Part shown: piece by piece, positions 1 through 9,390 of the stretch
Layout of the letters: every line of letters starts with the position of its first letter
How positions within the stretch are numbered: position 1 is the first letter of the stretch
From: Candidatus Fermentibacterota bacterium
Lineage (GTDB): Bacteria; Fermentibacterota; Fermentibacteria; Fermentibacterales; Fermentibacteraceae
Direction: 5' to 3'
DNA length: 64,000 nucleotides
Assembly: GCA_002748705.1 (NCBI GenBank)
Contig: PDSZ01000009.1
Span: forward strand, 5,370 to 69,369
Made by a program: the position numbers and the translations under genes
The notes under the pieces: model-generated
The model's input: only the letters and a program-made list of their open reading frames with translations
Told to the model about the DNA's origin: nothing
Databases searched by the model: none

Positions 1-1921
1 GTTCCTCTTCTTCAGGCAGTTCCTGATGCTGAACAACCTTCAGTGTTGAGATAATCTTTTTGCCGCAGAGCTGAACGCCTTTAGCCTTGACTCCCTTTAC
101 TGAGATATCATGAAGGGAAGTTTCTCCTTTTCTGGTCTTCATTCTCTTTACCCGCTGGAACCAGTAATCCAGAACTGCATTGCAGTCTTCCATGAAGACC
201 ATTATCTCAGATGCTTCAGGAACGAACCTGTATTCTCTGTCGAGAATGTAGCCGCCTGTGGGGAAACGCTTAACATAGGCTATCTTCGTTTTTCTGTTCC
301 TGTATACACAGGCATAAACCTTTTCCCTGTCACAGGGACCGCACCACAGAACCCTGCCGGTTATCATGTACTTTTCCTGCATGGGAATCACCCTGTATGT
401 GCCGTCTTCAAGGAAGTAGAGAATACGGTCAAGTTCAGAAACATTCCAGGATTTGTCGCCCTTTACAGATGTGCCGATGAAACCTGTTTCCTGCTCCCAG
501 CCCAGTTTCAGGTTGGCTATCGCAACTTCCCGTTTATCTATGTCTGAAAACTCTTCTATGGATGTGAGTCTGTGGTGGTCTTTTCCGTAGTTTTCAATGA
601 AACCTTCCAGAACCTCCACTGCATAGTCGGTGAGATGTTTCAGCCTTTTTCTCGCCAGTCTCATGGCAGACTTTATCTCACCTATCTCCCTGCGGTGAGC
701 CTCAATATCAAATTTGCTTATTCGTCTTATCTTCAAGGCCAGAAGTCTGTCAACATCCTCTCTGGTAACCTCCTTGTCATAATCCTTCAGGAAGGGCTCC
801 AGACCGCTGAACACAGCCTCCCGGACCTCTTCAAGCGTAGGGCATTCCTCTATGAGCTTGTAGAGTCTGTTTTCCACAAATATCTGTTCAAGGGTCATCC
901 AGTGGAGCCTGTCGCCAAGCCCTTTCAATTCCAGCTGCAGTTCCGCCCTTAGAATCTTCTTCAGGGATTCAGCTGAATACCTTACAAGATCGGAAACGGT
1001 GACTTCCACCGGTGTTCCGTCCATTATCACCATCATGTTTGAGGTATGGACCACCTCACAGTCAGTGCTGGCATAAAGGCGCTGAATAGTCTCATCTGCA
1101 GAGACGCCTCTTGCGACAGTTATCTCGATTTCAGCGGAATCAGTTGTAAAATCGTCAATGCTGGAGATTTTCAGCCTTCCCTTTCGGGCTGCGTTCTCAA
1201 TGGAGGAAATAATGGACTCGGTGGTGGTTCCGAACGGTATCTGTGTTATGACCACCTTCTTGTTTTCCCTCCGCTCGATTCTGGCGCGGCACTTGATCCG
1301 TCCGCTGCCGTCCTCATAGGCGGAAACATCCATTGCGCCACCTTGCTGAAAGTCGGGATAAAGGGTGAACTCCTGATTCCGCAGTGCGGATATCTGAGCC
1401 CTTAAAACCTCGTTGAAATTGTGAGGAAGTATCTTGGTGGACATACCCACCGCGATTCCCTCTGCGCCAAGGAGCAGAAGAACGGGAATCTTTGCAGGAA
1501 AGAGCAGCGGTTCACGATTTCTGCCGTCGTAGCTCTGTTCAAAACTTGTTACATCGTTGTTAAAAAGAACATCCCTGGCAAGGGGAGTCAGGCGGCATTC
1601 AATGTATCTCGGCGCAGAAGCCTCATCCCCTGTAAGGATGTTTCCGAAGTTACCCTGTCTCTCGATGAAATAGCTTCTGTTGGCAAGGGCTACCAGCGCA
1701 GCGCCGATGGACTGGTCACCGTGGGGATGGTATCTCATGGCGTGACCTATCACATTGGCAACCTTGTTGAACCTGCCGTCATCCATTTCAAGCAGTGACC
1801 AGAGAATTCTCCTCTGCACCGGCTTGAGGCCGTCTGCAGCATCTGGAATGGCCCTCTCCTTTATCACATACGAGGCGAAATCAAGGAAATTGTTTTCATA
1901 CAGGTTCCTGAGGCCGGTCAT
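1..1921 (-). CDS. parC: DNA topoisomerase IV subunit A (partial, 3' end outside window)
   Basis: Catalytic breakage-reunion subunit of a type IIA topoisomerase, acting with the ParE-like subunit encoded immediately upstream. The reading frame is open from an ATG at 1921 to the window edge (about 640 codons); its stop lies outside. The N-terminus has the expected winged-helix region with GLKPVQRRIL (about residues 31-40), RYHPHGDQSIG (63-73) and the active-site tyrosine in APRYIE (Tyr at about 106). The ATG overlaps the upstream TGA in an ATGA (1918-1921), so the two subunits are translationally coupled. ParC rather than GyrA is chosen because of the pairing with a short ParE-type B subunit; a GyrA assignment cannot be excluded without the C-terminal domain. 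Several small plus-strand frames across 110-1940 are antisense shadows of this gene. Confidence 0.9.
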   Translation of the reverse strand, partial: MTGLRNLYENNFLDFASYVIKERAIPDAADGLKPVQRRILWSLLEMDDGRFNKVANVIGHAMRYHPHGDQSIGAALVALANRSYFIERQGNFGNILTGDEASAPRYIECRLTPLARDVLFNNDVTSFEQSYDGRNREPLLFPAKIPVLLLLGAEGIAVGMSTKILPHNFNEVLRAQISALRNQEFTLYPDFQQGGAMDVSAYEDGSGRIKCRARIERRENKKVVITQIPFGTTTESIISSIENAARKGRLKISSIDDFTTDSAEIEITVARGVSADETIQRLYASTDCEVVHTSNMMVIMDGTPVEVTVSDLVRYSAESLKKILRAELQLELKGLGDRLHWMTLEQIFVENRLYKLIEECPTLEEVREAVFSGLEPFLKDYDKEVTREDVDRLLALKIRRISKFDIEAHRREIGEIKSAMRLARKRLKHLTDYAVEVLEGFIENYGKDHHRLTSIEEFSDIDKREVAIANLKLGWEQETGFIGTSVKGDKSWNVSELDRILYFLEDGTYRVIPMQEKYMITGRVLWCGPCDREKVYACVYRNRKTKIAYVKRFPTGGYILDREYRFVPEASEIMVFMEDCNAVLDYWFQRVKRMKTRKGETSLHDISVKGVKAKGVQLCGKKIISTLKVVQHQELPEEEE

Positions 1922-3720
1922 CGCAGATTCTCCATGATGTATTTTCTTCTGGAAGGGGTATTCTTGCCCATATAGAAACTGAGCATTTCAGACACATCAG
2001 AGAGCCTGTCTATACCTACCTTCTGAAGCCTGATACCCTTCCCGATGAACTGGCCGAATTCCCCGGGACTTATCTCTCCCAGACCTTTGAACCTGGTCAC
2101 CTCTGCTTTTCTGCCCAGTCTGGCTGAAGCCTGCTCCTTTTCCTCATCACTGTAGCAGTAAAGAGTTTCCTTCTTGTTCCTTACCCTGAAGAGAGGAGTT
2201 TCAAGAATGAAAAGATGGCCGTCCAGAACCAGGTCTTCAAAGAAATGAAGGAAAAGGGTCATGAGAAGATTCCTTATGTGAAGACCGTCAACATCCGCAT
2301 CTGTGGCAAGAATGACACTGTTGTATCTGAGCCCTTCTACACCGCCTTCAATATTAAGGGCACGCATGATGTTGTAGATTTCCTCGTTCTGGTAGACAGT
2401 GTCCCTTCTGTGGGAGAAGACATTGAGAGGCTTTCCCTTAAGGGCATACACCGCCTGGGTCATAACATCCCTGGAGGCAACAAGGCTTCCTGCGGCACTG
2501 AGGCCCTCTGTAAGGAAGATTGAGCTTTCCTCTTCCCGTTTGTGCCCGGAGCCAAGATGTATCTTGCAGTCCTTCAGCTTGGGTATTCTGATGGCAGTCT
2601 GTTTTGCTCTGGCTCTGGCCTTCTTCTTCACTGTCTGCAGTTCGGTACGGAGTTTCTGATTGGCCTTGACCTTGTTTATAAGCTGATCTGCCAGGGTGGA
2701 ATCACGATGGAGCATCTGCTCTATCTCCCTCTGAACCCTGAGTACTATGTCCCGTCTTATGTCGCTGTTTCCCAGCTTGTTTTTGGTCTGGCTCTCAAAG
2801 ACAGGGTCCTTCAGTTTGATGGAGATTGCAGCTGTTATTCCATCGCGAACATCGTCTCCGGTGAACTTCTCTGAACTGTAGGCGTTTACCCCCTTGAGAA
2901 TGCCTTCCTTGAAAGCGGAGAGATGGGAACCGCCTGCGCTGGTGTACTGACCGTTGGCAAAGGAGAGATATCGTTCTCCATAGGATGAAGTGTGGGTGAA
3001 GGCGAACTCAAGAGTCTTCTCACGAAAGTAAAATATCGGGTAAATGGCTTCTTCACCGGCTTCATGTTCAAGGAGATCCTGAAGCCCGTTCTCTGAGATG
3101 AATGTTTTGTCGTTGAACTGTATCTTCAGACCGGAATTGAGAAACGCATAGTGCTGAACTCTTTTCTCCAGAAAATCCATTCTGTAGGAGTAATTGCCGA
3201 ACACCTCTCTGTCAGGCGTAAACTCCACCAGAGTTCCGTTCCTCTCAGTGGATTCCTCTGTGGTATCCCGGCTCATTACACCTCTGGAAAAAACAATAGT
3301 TCTCTTCTGACCATCACGATAGGATGTAACCTGAAAATGTTCTGAAAGGGCATTAACTGCCTTGGTTCCCACTCCGTTGAGACCGACGCTGAACATGAAG
3401 ACATCTGTATTGTACTTTGCCCCTGTGTTTATCTCGGAAACGCATTCAAGAAGCTTGCCGAGAGGAATGCCTCTGCCGTAGTCCCTGACTGAACAGGTAC
3501 TGCCGTCAAGCCGAACCCGTATTCTTTTTCCGTACCCCATTATGAATTCGTCTACAGAATTGTCGATTACTTCCTTGAGAAGAATGTAGATCCCGTCATC
3601 CACATTTGAGCCGTCGCCGAGCCTTCCGATGTACATACCGGTTCTCAGCCTGATGTGCTCAATGGAAGAAAGGGTTTTTATCTTGCTTTCGTCATATACT
3701 GCAGCGGTGTTTCCGCTCAT
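1918..3720 (-). CDS. parE: DNA topoisomerase IV subunit B
   Basis: ATPase subunit of a type IIA topoisomerase, 600 residues, a little shorter than typical ParE/GyrB. Visible order: GHKL ATPase domain with EVIDNSVDEF (about 50-59), DYGRGIPLG and GLNGVGTKAVNALS; transducer domain; then the Toprim domain with FLTEGLSAAGS and the metal-binding DADVDGLHIRNLL. The C-terminus carries the RFKGLGEISP motif typical of B subunits. The gene ends in a 4-nt overlap with parC, giving parE-parC order. A promoter-like element lies about 100 bp upstream. ParE is favoured over GyrB by length, but the two paralogues are hard to separate by eye. Confidence 0.93.
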   Translation of the reverse strand: MSGNTAAVYDESKIKTLSSIEHIRLRTGMYIGRLGDGSNVDDGIYILLKEVIDNSVDEFIMGYGKRIRVRLDGSTCSVRDYGRGIPLGKLLECVSEINTGAKYNTDVFMFSVGLNGVGTKAVNALSEHFQVTSYRDGQKRTIVFSRGVMSRDTTEESTERNGTLVEFTPDREVFGNYSYRMDFLEKRVQHYAFLNSGLKIQFNDKTFISENGLQDLLEHEAGEEAIYPIFYFREKTLEFAFTHTSSYGERYLSFANGQYTSAGGSHLSAFKEGILKGVNAYSSEKFTGDDVRDGITAAISIKLKDPVFESQTKNKLGNSDIRRDIVLRVQREIEQMLHRDSTLADQLINKVKANQKLRTELQTVKKKARARAKQTAIRIPKLKDCKIHLGSGHKREEESSIFLTEGLSAAGSLVASRDVMTQAVYALKGKPLNVFSHRRDTVYQNEEIYNIMRALNIEGGVEGLRYNSVILATDADVDGLHIRNLLMTLFLHFFEDLVLDGHLFILETPLFRVRNKKETLYCYSDEEKEQASARLGRKAEVTRFKGLGEISPGEFGQFIGKGIRLQKVGIDRLSDVSEMLSFYMGKNTPSRRKYIMENLR

Positions 3721-3823
3721 TGTACCACCATATCTGGATCGTTGTTGAACTTATTGCCCTACATGATGTGCCTGAACCTGTTACGCAGAAGGAGAAGCCA
3801 CATGTAGGGGCTCTCAGTAACCT

Positions 3824-3852
3824 ACTATACAATACTTTGACTTGTTCAAAAA
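3824..3852 (-). promoter_or_regulatory. Putative sigma-70-type promoter for parE-parC
   Basis: On the minus strand a TTTTTG -35-like hexamer (3847-3852) is followed after 17 nt by TATAGT (3824-3829), about 100 bp before the parE start. The -35 is weak and the -10 good. The 190-bp gap 3721-3909 contains no gene. Confidence 0.4.
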
Positions 3853-3909
3853 GTGGTCTTACAATACTGGACTTTACCGGAAGGTAAAAACCTTCTTTGA
3901 GTGAACGGA

Positions 3910-5328
3910 TTAATCTCCCTGCCCGCGAAATCCCCGAAGCACCCTTCCAGCCTTTCCAAGTGCCATGCCCGGCTGGGAAAACAGCTCTCCTGCCCAGCGT
4001 CGCACATTGCTGAAGGTGGTTATTTTTCTCCAGCTCCTGTACCGCTCGATCTTGTGCTTCCAGCCTATCACATCATCTACCGACAGGTTAGGCAGCCGCA
4101 TATTCATCACTTCATGGGCTCGGTTTCTTGCAGGATCAAGCAGCTCAGGGTTCTCCTCATTCTTCAGATAGCCGTTCTCTCTTGCCCAGTCATGTATGTA
4201 CCTTCCTGGTATAGCCGTTGAGAAATAAACTATGATGTCATCAGGTTTTATCTTTTTAAGAAGTTCATAGGTCTGCCTGAGGTCATCATCGGTTTCCATG
4301 GGAAAACCGATCATCAGGTTGGCTGTGGCCTCCACATCAAATTCGTGACACCATCCAAATGCATCAATGGCCTGTTCCGGCGTGGTTCCCTTCTTGTAGA
4401 AATCCAGAATCTTCTGGCTGCCGCTCTCGACTCCGAATGAAATACAGTGGCATCCGCTTTCCTTCATCACCCTTATCTTGTCTCTGGTGACTGTATCCAC
4501 CCTGCTGTTGCAGTGCCACTCCACAGATATTTCATACTCTCTCAGCAGATCCCTGTATTTCCTGAACCACCTGACAGGATGCATGGTAATGGTATCGTCC
4601 TTGAAAAAAATACGCAGGAAGTCGGTTTTTCGAAGAGCAGCCAGTTCCTTAATTTCCTCAACCACATTCTCAGCAGAACGAAACCGTATGCCACCACCGT
4701 AAATCTTGTCGGTGCTGGGTTTGCAGTATATGCACTTGAAAGGGCATCCTCTGGTGGTGACCATTCCGAACTCTGCCATACCGTTAGCCAGATACCAGTC
4801 ATAGTCAACAACATCCCTGGCAGGGAACGGCAGAACATTAAGATCATGGGGCACAGGTCTTCTGGGATTATGAATAAATGAGCCGTCATCGTTTCTGACA
4901 ACCAGATTCCTGATTTTACTGTAGTCCTGACCTGCCTCAATAGCGTCAGCAAGCTCTACTATTACCTCTTCAGATTCTCCCAGAAGAGCGGCGTCGGCAC
5001 CTGTGGCCTCCAGGGCCTTCTTTGGAAAAATGCTGGGATAAGCACCGCCAACAGTAAAAAGAGCATCTGGCGCAACAGTTCTCAGATGAGCGGTTACCAC
5101 AGTGGCTCTCTCAAGCTTGGCTGCTGCGGAGATGGCAACTGCAACAAGACCGCAGCCCTCCACAAGATGATCCAGCTCATCAATATTCTCACAGGGAGAG
5201 TAGTCAACATATACCGGCTGATGGCCTGCTTCACGAAGCGCGCTTACAAGGTGAAGAACGCCCAGCGGCTCTGCGAGACCGTTGTACTCGAACCATTTGT
5301 ATCTGGGATAGACAAGTGCTGCCTTCAT
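3910..5328 (-). CDS. B12-binding-type radical SAM protein
   Basis: 472 residues. The N-terminal part (about 1-140) has the Rossmann-like layout of cobalamin-binding radical SAM enzymes (MKAALVYPRY start, VDYSPC, VGGAYPSIFP), although the B12-ligating DxHxxG motif is not obvious. The radical SAM core follows with the 4Fe-4S motif CxxxCxxC at Cys195, Cys199 and Cys202 (TTRGCPFKCIYC), then GVESGSQKILDFYKKGTT, a SAM-binding-type segment. Such enzymes carry out methylations, ring closures or lipid modifications; the substrate cannot be named. A GGAAGAGGAAAG Shine-Dalgarno lies just before the ATG. The gene is transcribed alone and divergently from the methyltransferase at 5620. The intervening 291 bp (5329-5619) hold no convincing gene, only presumptive divergent promoters and a weak imperfect hairpin around 5408-5440. 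Confidence 0.82.
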   Translation of the reverse strand: MKAALVYPRYKWFEYNGLAEPLGVLHLVSALREAGHQPVYVDYSPCENIDELDHLVEGCGLVAVAISAAAKLERATVVTAHLRTVAPDALFTVGGAYPSIFPKKALEATGADAALLGESEEVIVELADAIEAGQDYSKIRNLVVRNDDGSFIHNPRRPVPHDLNVLPFPARDVVDYDWYLANGMAEFGMVTTRGCPFKCIYCKPSTDKIYGGGIRFRSAENVVEEIKELAALRKTDFLRIFFKDDTITMHPVRWFRKYRDLLREYEISVEWHCNSRVDTVTRDKIRVMKESGCHCISFGVESGSQKILDFYKKGTTPEQAIDAFGWCHEFDVEATANLMIGFPMETDDDLRQTYELLKKIKPDDIIVYFSTAIPGRYIHDWARENGYLKNEENPELLDPARNRAHEVMNMRLPNLSVDDVIGWKHKIERYRSWRKITTFSNVRRWAGELFSQPGMALGKAGRVLRGFRGQGD

Positions 5329-5619
5329 TGCTTTCCTCTTCCTGAAGAACAGGAAAATAGCATATTGGTTCCCTTATGTCACAGAGTACTGTTATAACGC
5401 TGGAAAAGAGTAAGGCGAATAAAGCCGCCGCTCTTCATGGCTGCATAGTCTGGTATTACCAAGAAAACACAGGGTCACAAGAGCTGGGTTCAGAAAAATA
5501 ATAACAGTAAAAAGACTTAACAAAGGGATATGTTTTAATCAGCAAGTACTGTCAGAAATCCGCCTATTACAGGCAGAAGTATCTTTCCTTGAGCAAATCT
5601 GATTCCGTATATTCTCAGC

Positions 5620-6828
5620 ATGAAGAATGAACAGATAAAGGATTACATTGACATTCTGGGAGATGTGGCAGAGGCTTTGCGAAAAGCTGAATATCATTCC
5701 ACGCAGCACCTTCCCTCTCTCAGACGACCGCCATGGAGAGCAGTTCAGGAATTGCACAGGCTGGTCTATCTACCGTACAGAGAAGGATTCTGTTTTCATC
5801 CCAGCGCTATGCCGGATTTCCTTGCAAGCAGGTTCCTCTCCGGCAGAGAACCTCTGACAACGGCGTACAGGCTGTTTTTTCTCAACATACCTGTAAATAC
5901 AGACAAGGCAGAGAAACTCCTGGGAATTGGTCTGCTGACAAAGCTTCTGGAATCTGCTCTGATCATTGAGGTTTCAGGTGCATTGCAAAGCACTGTAAGG
6001 TATGTTCCTTTCAGAAAATACTTCATACTCTCAGATCCGGATCAGGGAGCGGACAGACTGACAGATTTTTATGTATATGTCGGCGGTGATTCCATGGAGC
6101 TTATACGGTTCGTTAACCGCAGACTTAATCCGGAAGAGAGATTCGGCAAAGGGCTGGATCTGTGTGCAGGCACAGCTGTGCAGTCATACAATCTGGTAGA
6201 CAGATGCGATACAGTTACCGCTGCTGAGCTGAACCACAGAGCTGTGAATTTTGCAGAAGTGACTGCAATGATTAACGGAATGGACAGGATAAAAGTCATA
6301 CAGTCTAACCTATGGGATAGTATAGATGACTCATTCGATATTATTATTGCCAACCCTCCATACATTCCCATACCTGACAATGAAGTATCCAACAGGAACA
6401 TCGACGCATACGGCGGCGGTGATTCTGGAATGGAAATCCCGCTGCGAATAGTTGAAGGGCTTGGCAGCCACCTGAATCACAACGGTTATTCAGCGATATT
6501 GGCCTCTTCTCCTGTTATCAGAGGCAAAGACCTTCTGAGAAAGGAACTTGAACCCATTGCAGACAGACACGGGCTTGAGATAGTTCTTCATGGATGGAAG
6601 TACACAAATCTGAAGCTGAATATGCAGCTGCAGACTGAACGGAATATCTCACATTTTGTGTTCTATGTTATCGAATCAAGAAAAACCGGCTCCGGTTCAG
6701 TGACTGTAAGACATAAATTCAGAAGAATTCCTGAACTCATATACACAAGAGCAGAAAAAGCAGCTCTCTTAAAGATCTGTCGGCTTTTTAATACGAAAAG
6801 ACCTATTCATGTACAGGACCAATACTGA
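5620..6828 (+). CDS. Class I SAM-dependent methyltransferase with a helical N-terminal domain
   Basis: 402 residues. The C-terminal half is a Rossmann-fold methyltransferase: motif I as GLDLCAGTAVQS (about 176-187), an acidic end of strand 2 in AAELNHRA, and motif IV NPPYIPIP (about 246-253), the signature of amino-group N-methyltransferases such as the HemK/PrmC and rRNA-N6-adenine classes. The N-terminal about 170 residues look like a helical or winged substrate-recognition domain (LPSLRRPPW, FHPSAMPDFLASRFLSGREPLTT). The target (glutamine, nucleic acid or small molecule) is not deducible. No strong Shine-Dalgarno precedes the ATG at 5620. The gene stands alone between a divergent radical SAM gene and a promoter-bearing secreted-protein gene. 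Confidence 0.75.
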   Translation: MKNEQIKDYIDILGDVAEALRKAEYHSTQHLPSLRRPPWRAVQELHRLVYLPYREGFCFHPSAMPDFLASRFLSGREPLTTAYRLFFLNIPVNTDKAEKLLGIGLLTKLLESALIIEVSGALQSTVRYVPFRKYFILSDPDQGADRLTDFYVYVGGDSMELIRFVNRRLNPEERFGKGLDLCAGTAVQSYNLVDRCDTVTAAELNHRAVNFAEVTAMINGMDRIKVIQSNLWDSIDDSFDIIIANPPYIPIPDNEVSNRNIDAYGGGDSGMEIPLRIVEGLGSHLNHNGYSAILASSPVIRGKDLLRKELEPIADRHGLEIVLHGWKYTNLKLNMQLQTERNISHFVFYVIESRKTGSGSVTVRHKFRRIPELIYTRAEKAALLKICRLFNTKRPIHVQDQY

Positions 6829-6864
6829 CCAGGGATTTCTGTGTACGGCATTTACAGAATAAAA

Positions 6865-6894
6865 TTGACACACATTGATTATAGGCATTATAGT
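6865..6894 (+). promoter_or_regulatory. Strong sigma-70-type promoter for the secreted protein at 6943
   Basis: Perfect TTGACA (6865-6870), 18-nt spacer, TATAGT (6889-6894). About 40 nt of leader precede a strong AAAAGGAGG ribosome-binding site (around 6927-6935) before the ATG at 6943. Confidence 0.65.
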
Positions 6895-6942
6895 GCAATT
6901 AATAGAAAGCCATACTGAGTTCTACAGAAAAGGAGGATTCTG

Positions 6943-8772
6943 ATGTTACATTTCTTTTTGAGCATTCTGATAATACCCTTTCTTCATGGTGGAGATGACG
7001 CTCATCCTTTCCCATCCTCTCAACCATTGATTTCTCCTGATGCAGATTTTCTTGATATGGTGGATGAATACGAACTTTCAGGAAGTCATCCTCTCCATTT
7101 TGGCCCTCAACTGGCTATTGAGAAGGTGTCCTACCAGCGTACAAACTCATCACAGATATCTGACAATGTCTGGCTGGGAGCTGTAGGACTAGGTGATAAC
7201 GATATTGCTATCTTTGAGGTGGACTTCACAGTAAACCCCACTATAACATACCTGGAAACATACAGCTACACCGATAACAACAATGACTATGATTACTTCG
7301 TCTTTGACCCTGCATTCATGAAGCTTCAAATAAACGGTACCGATGAGTGGTGCCTGGTGGTTCCAATAGTGGAAAGACCTGTATCTTCATCCGGTATTCC
7401 GAACGGCGGCGACATAATGATCATCAGGCTGGAGTCACGAAATGCCGATGACCGGCTTATAACCATAGAAAACACCCTGAATATAAACTCTTACGAACCC
7501 GTTGAGGTTTACTGCTGCAAAGAAAACCCTGATAACGGAGATTACTTAATAAGCCTTGATGGATCAAAGGGTGGATCAGCGTACAATCTAATCTGCGTTG
7601 CCGAATTCCGTACTGCTGATAACCAGTTTTATGAAAAGCATACATACACAGTACCGGACCTGTACTTCGCGCACAACAACCACTCTGTTCCAGCAAGAAC
7701 CTATGAGCATTTTTTCTTTGACACTGCCAACGACCTAGCCTATTTCACAAACCATAACTGCGGCGTCTCAATATGGGACTACAGCAACACCACCAGTTCC
7801 GAGCTGCCACTTGAAACCAGAATAGCCTCTCAGCAGGGCGGATGGGGAGGCAGCGAAAACTATGTAGAGGAACTAGGAGATGTCCACAGGGCTGCTGTAC
7901 TGGAGTGCAACTGTGGCTCGGGCAATGACTCAAAACTGCTGTTCGTGGCAAATCATACCATGGGCATAATGGTCTGGGATGTCACATCTCCTGAAAACCC
8001 TCTATTTGTTTTCCAGTGGGATACTGACACAAAACCCTATGTATGGTACTCCTGGCGGGGAGCAGGTCGCAATTCAATACCTGGGCTAAAACTGCCCCCA
8101 TATCCTGCTGCAGTAACTTTCGGTCTGGATGTCTGTGCTGTAAACGGCAGTACTGACTACATTCATCTGTACTGCGGAGACGGCTGCGATGGTATCAGGA
8201 CAATCGATTTTAGTCAGTTCTTCTTTCCCTGGGGAGGTAACTACGGCGAGTTCAGTGCCCTTGATGACAATACTTACAGCTATGGCTCCACTGATCACTG
8301 GGCATACGATCTCCGTACATTTCAGCAGGGTTCATCACTTTATGTACTCACCTCCTGGAGAGAGAAGCCTGATGCCGGTACGAGATACACATCGCTTGAA
8401 ACAGGCACTATCGCCCTTTCACTTCACAGAGAGAACACTATTTCACTTCCTGTTACACTTTACAGCGAACAGAGTTCAGTGTTTAGTGACATCCAGAATG
8501 AAGTGCATCTGACTGCAGAAAACTATCCCAACCCGACCACCGGATCTCAGGTTCTTCTGATATCAAGTAACCATCAGACTTCCTGTACGGTTACAGCTAT
8601 TGACATGGCTGGAAGAGCGGTGATATCAGAGGAGATTAAACTTGTTCAGGGAAGCAACTCTGTGCCATGGACAGAGCTGAGCGGCAATGTATTGCCCTCA
8701 GGCAACTACCTGTTAAGAGTGGTCTCTTCTGAGGGGGATGAAATTATTCGGAAAAGCGTAATAATTAACTAG
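6943..8772 (+). CDS. Secreted LVIVD-like repeat protein with C-terminal sorting domain
   Basis: 609 residues. A short signal peptide (FFLSILIIPFLHG) is followed by a beta-rich body containing LVIVD-like repeats (segments such as GVSIWDYSNTTSSE and GIMVWDVTSPENPLF), which form beta-propellers in known proteins. The last about 80 residues match the T9SS type A/FlgD-Ig-like C-terminal pattern: ENYPNPTTGS, then VTAIDMAGRAV, then LPSGNYLLRVVSSEG and a hydrophobic end. This predicts export and cell-surface attachment or release. It has its own promoter and a strong RBS. Function is unknown; an enzymatic or scaffold role cannot be told apart. Confidence 0.75.
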   Translation: MLHFFLSILIIPFLHGGDDAHPFPSSQPLISPDADFLDMVDEYELSGSHPLHFGPQLAIEKVSYQRTNSSQISDNVWLGAVGLGDNDIAIFEVDFTVNPTITYLETYSYTDNNNDYDYFVFDPAFMKLQINGTDEWCLVVPIVERPVSSSGIPNGGDIMIIRLESRNADDRLITIENTLNINSYEPVEVYCCKENPDNGDYLISLDGSKGGSAYNLICVAEFRTADNQFYEKHTYTVPDLYFAHNNHSVPARTYEHFFFDTANDLAYFTNHNCGVSIWDYSNTTSSELPLETRIASQQGGWGGSENYVEELGDVHRAAVLECNCGSGNDSKLLFVANHTMGIMVWDVTSPENPLFVFQWDTDTKPYVWYSWRGAGRNSIPGLKLPPYPAAVTFGLDVCAVNGSTDYIHLYCGDGCDGIRTIDFSQFFFPWGGNYGEFSALDDNTYSYGSTDHWAYDLRTFQQGSSLYVLTSWREKPDAGTRYTSLETGTIALSLHRENTISLPVTLYSEQSSVFSDIQNEVHLTAENYPNPTTGSQVLLISSNHQTSCTVTAIDMAGRAVISEEIKLVQGSNSVPWTELSGNVLPSGNYLLRVVSSEGDEIIRKSVIIN

Positions 8773-8843
8773 AATCTAATCGAATAAGTTAACACCATGT
8801 GCTATATTTGATGAGGATGCAGTATACTCATCAATGAGGCTTC

Positions 8844-9390
8844 ATGGCATACAAATCAGCCCCCATAGACCTTTCGGAAGAGAGCAGCACTGGAGTAAAA
8901 CATCCGCTCCGGCAAGACAGACAACAGCATCTTTGCACCAGAAGCAGAATTATTCTCATGGCTGCTGATTGGAGCAGGTAAAAATGAGATTGACCGGGTT
9001 CTCGGAGTTCGGCCCGGTACTGTCAGCAAGTGGCGTGTAAGGCTCTTCAGGAACAGCCTGAAAGCTCTTCCTGATTCTCCCATGTCATTCTTGACAACCT
9101 GAATACTCACAAGAAGAAAAAAGGTAACTGGCTGTCACTGCGTTCCAATGTACACTTCCACTTTACACCGTCAAACGCAAGTTGGTTGGCTGAATCAGAT
9201 AGAGGTATGGTTCAGTATTCTTACGGCAAGAGTTCTTCGAAATGGCAGCTGAACATCATCACGACAGGTCATAAATGCAATAGAAAAGTTCACGAAGGCC
9301 TGCTGTGAGCGCTGCAAGCACTTCAAGTGGACCAGGGAGAGGGTACACCAGGCTACCCTCAAACTATGTTACGCTGATTTGTGCACATAG
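8844..9390 (+). pseudogene. Degraded IS630-family transposase remnant
   Basis: Three separated fragments in different frames reproduce an IS630-type transposase. At 8844 an ATG opens a helix-turn-helix start ending RSRIILMAADWSR, then TAA. A frameshift near 8966 resumes as RVLGVRPGTVSKWRVRLF. After a deletion, about 9150-9235 encodes VHFHFTPSNASWLNQIEVWF, the conserved region before the catalytic glutamate, and the tail about 9265-9390 ends ERVHQATLKLCYAD...*. The central DDE segment is largely missing. The element is therefore dead. Its tail overlaps the 3' end of the convergent flippase gene. Confidence 0.8.

Noticed and set aside
110..1937. Series of plus-strand reading frames of 60-145 codons
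   Set aside because: They lie antisense to parC, whose protein motifs are clear; none has its own motif or ribosome-binding site.
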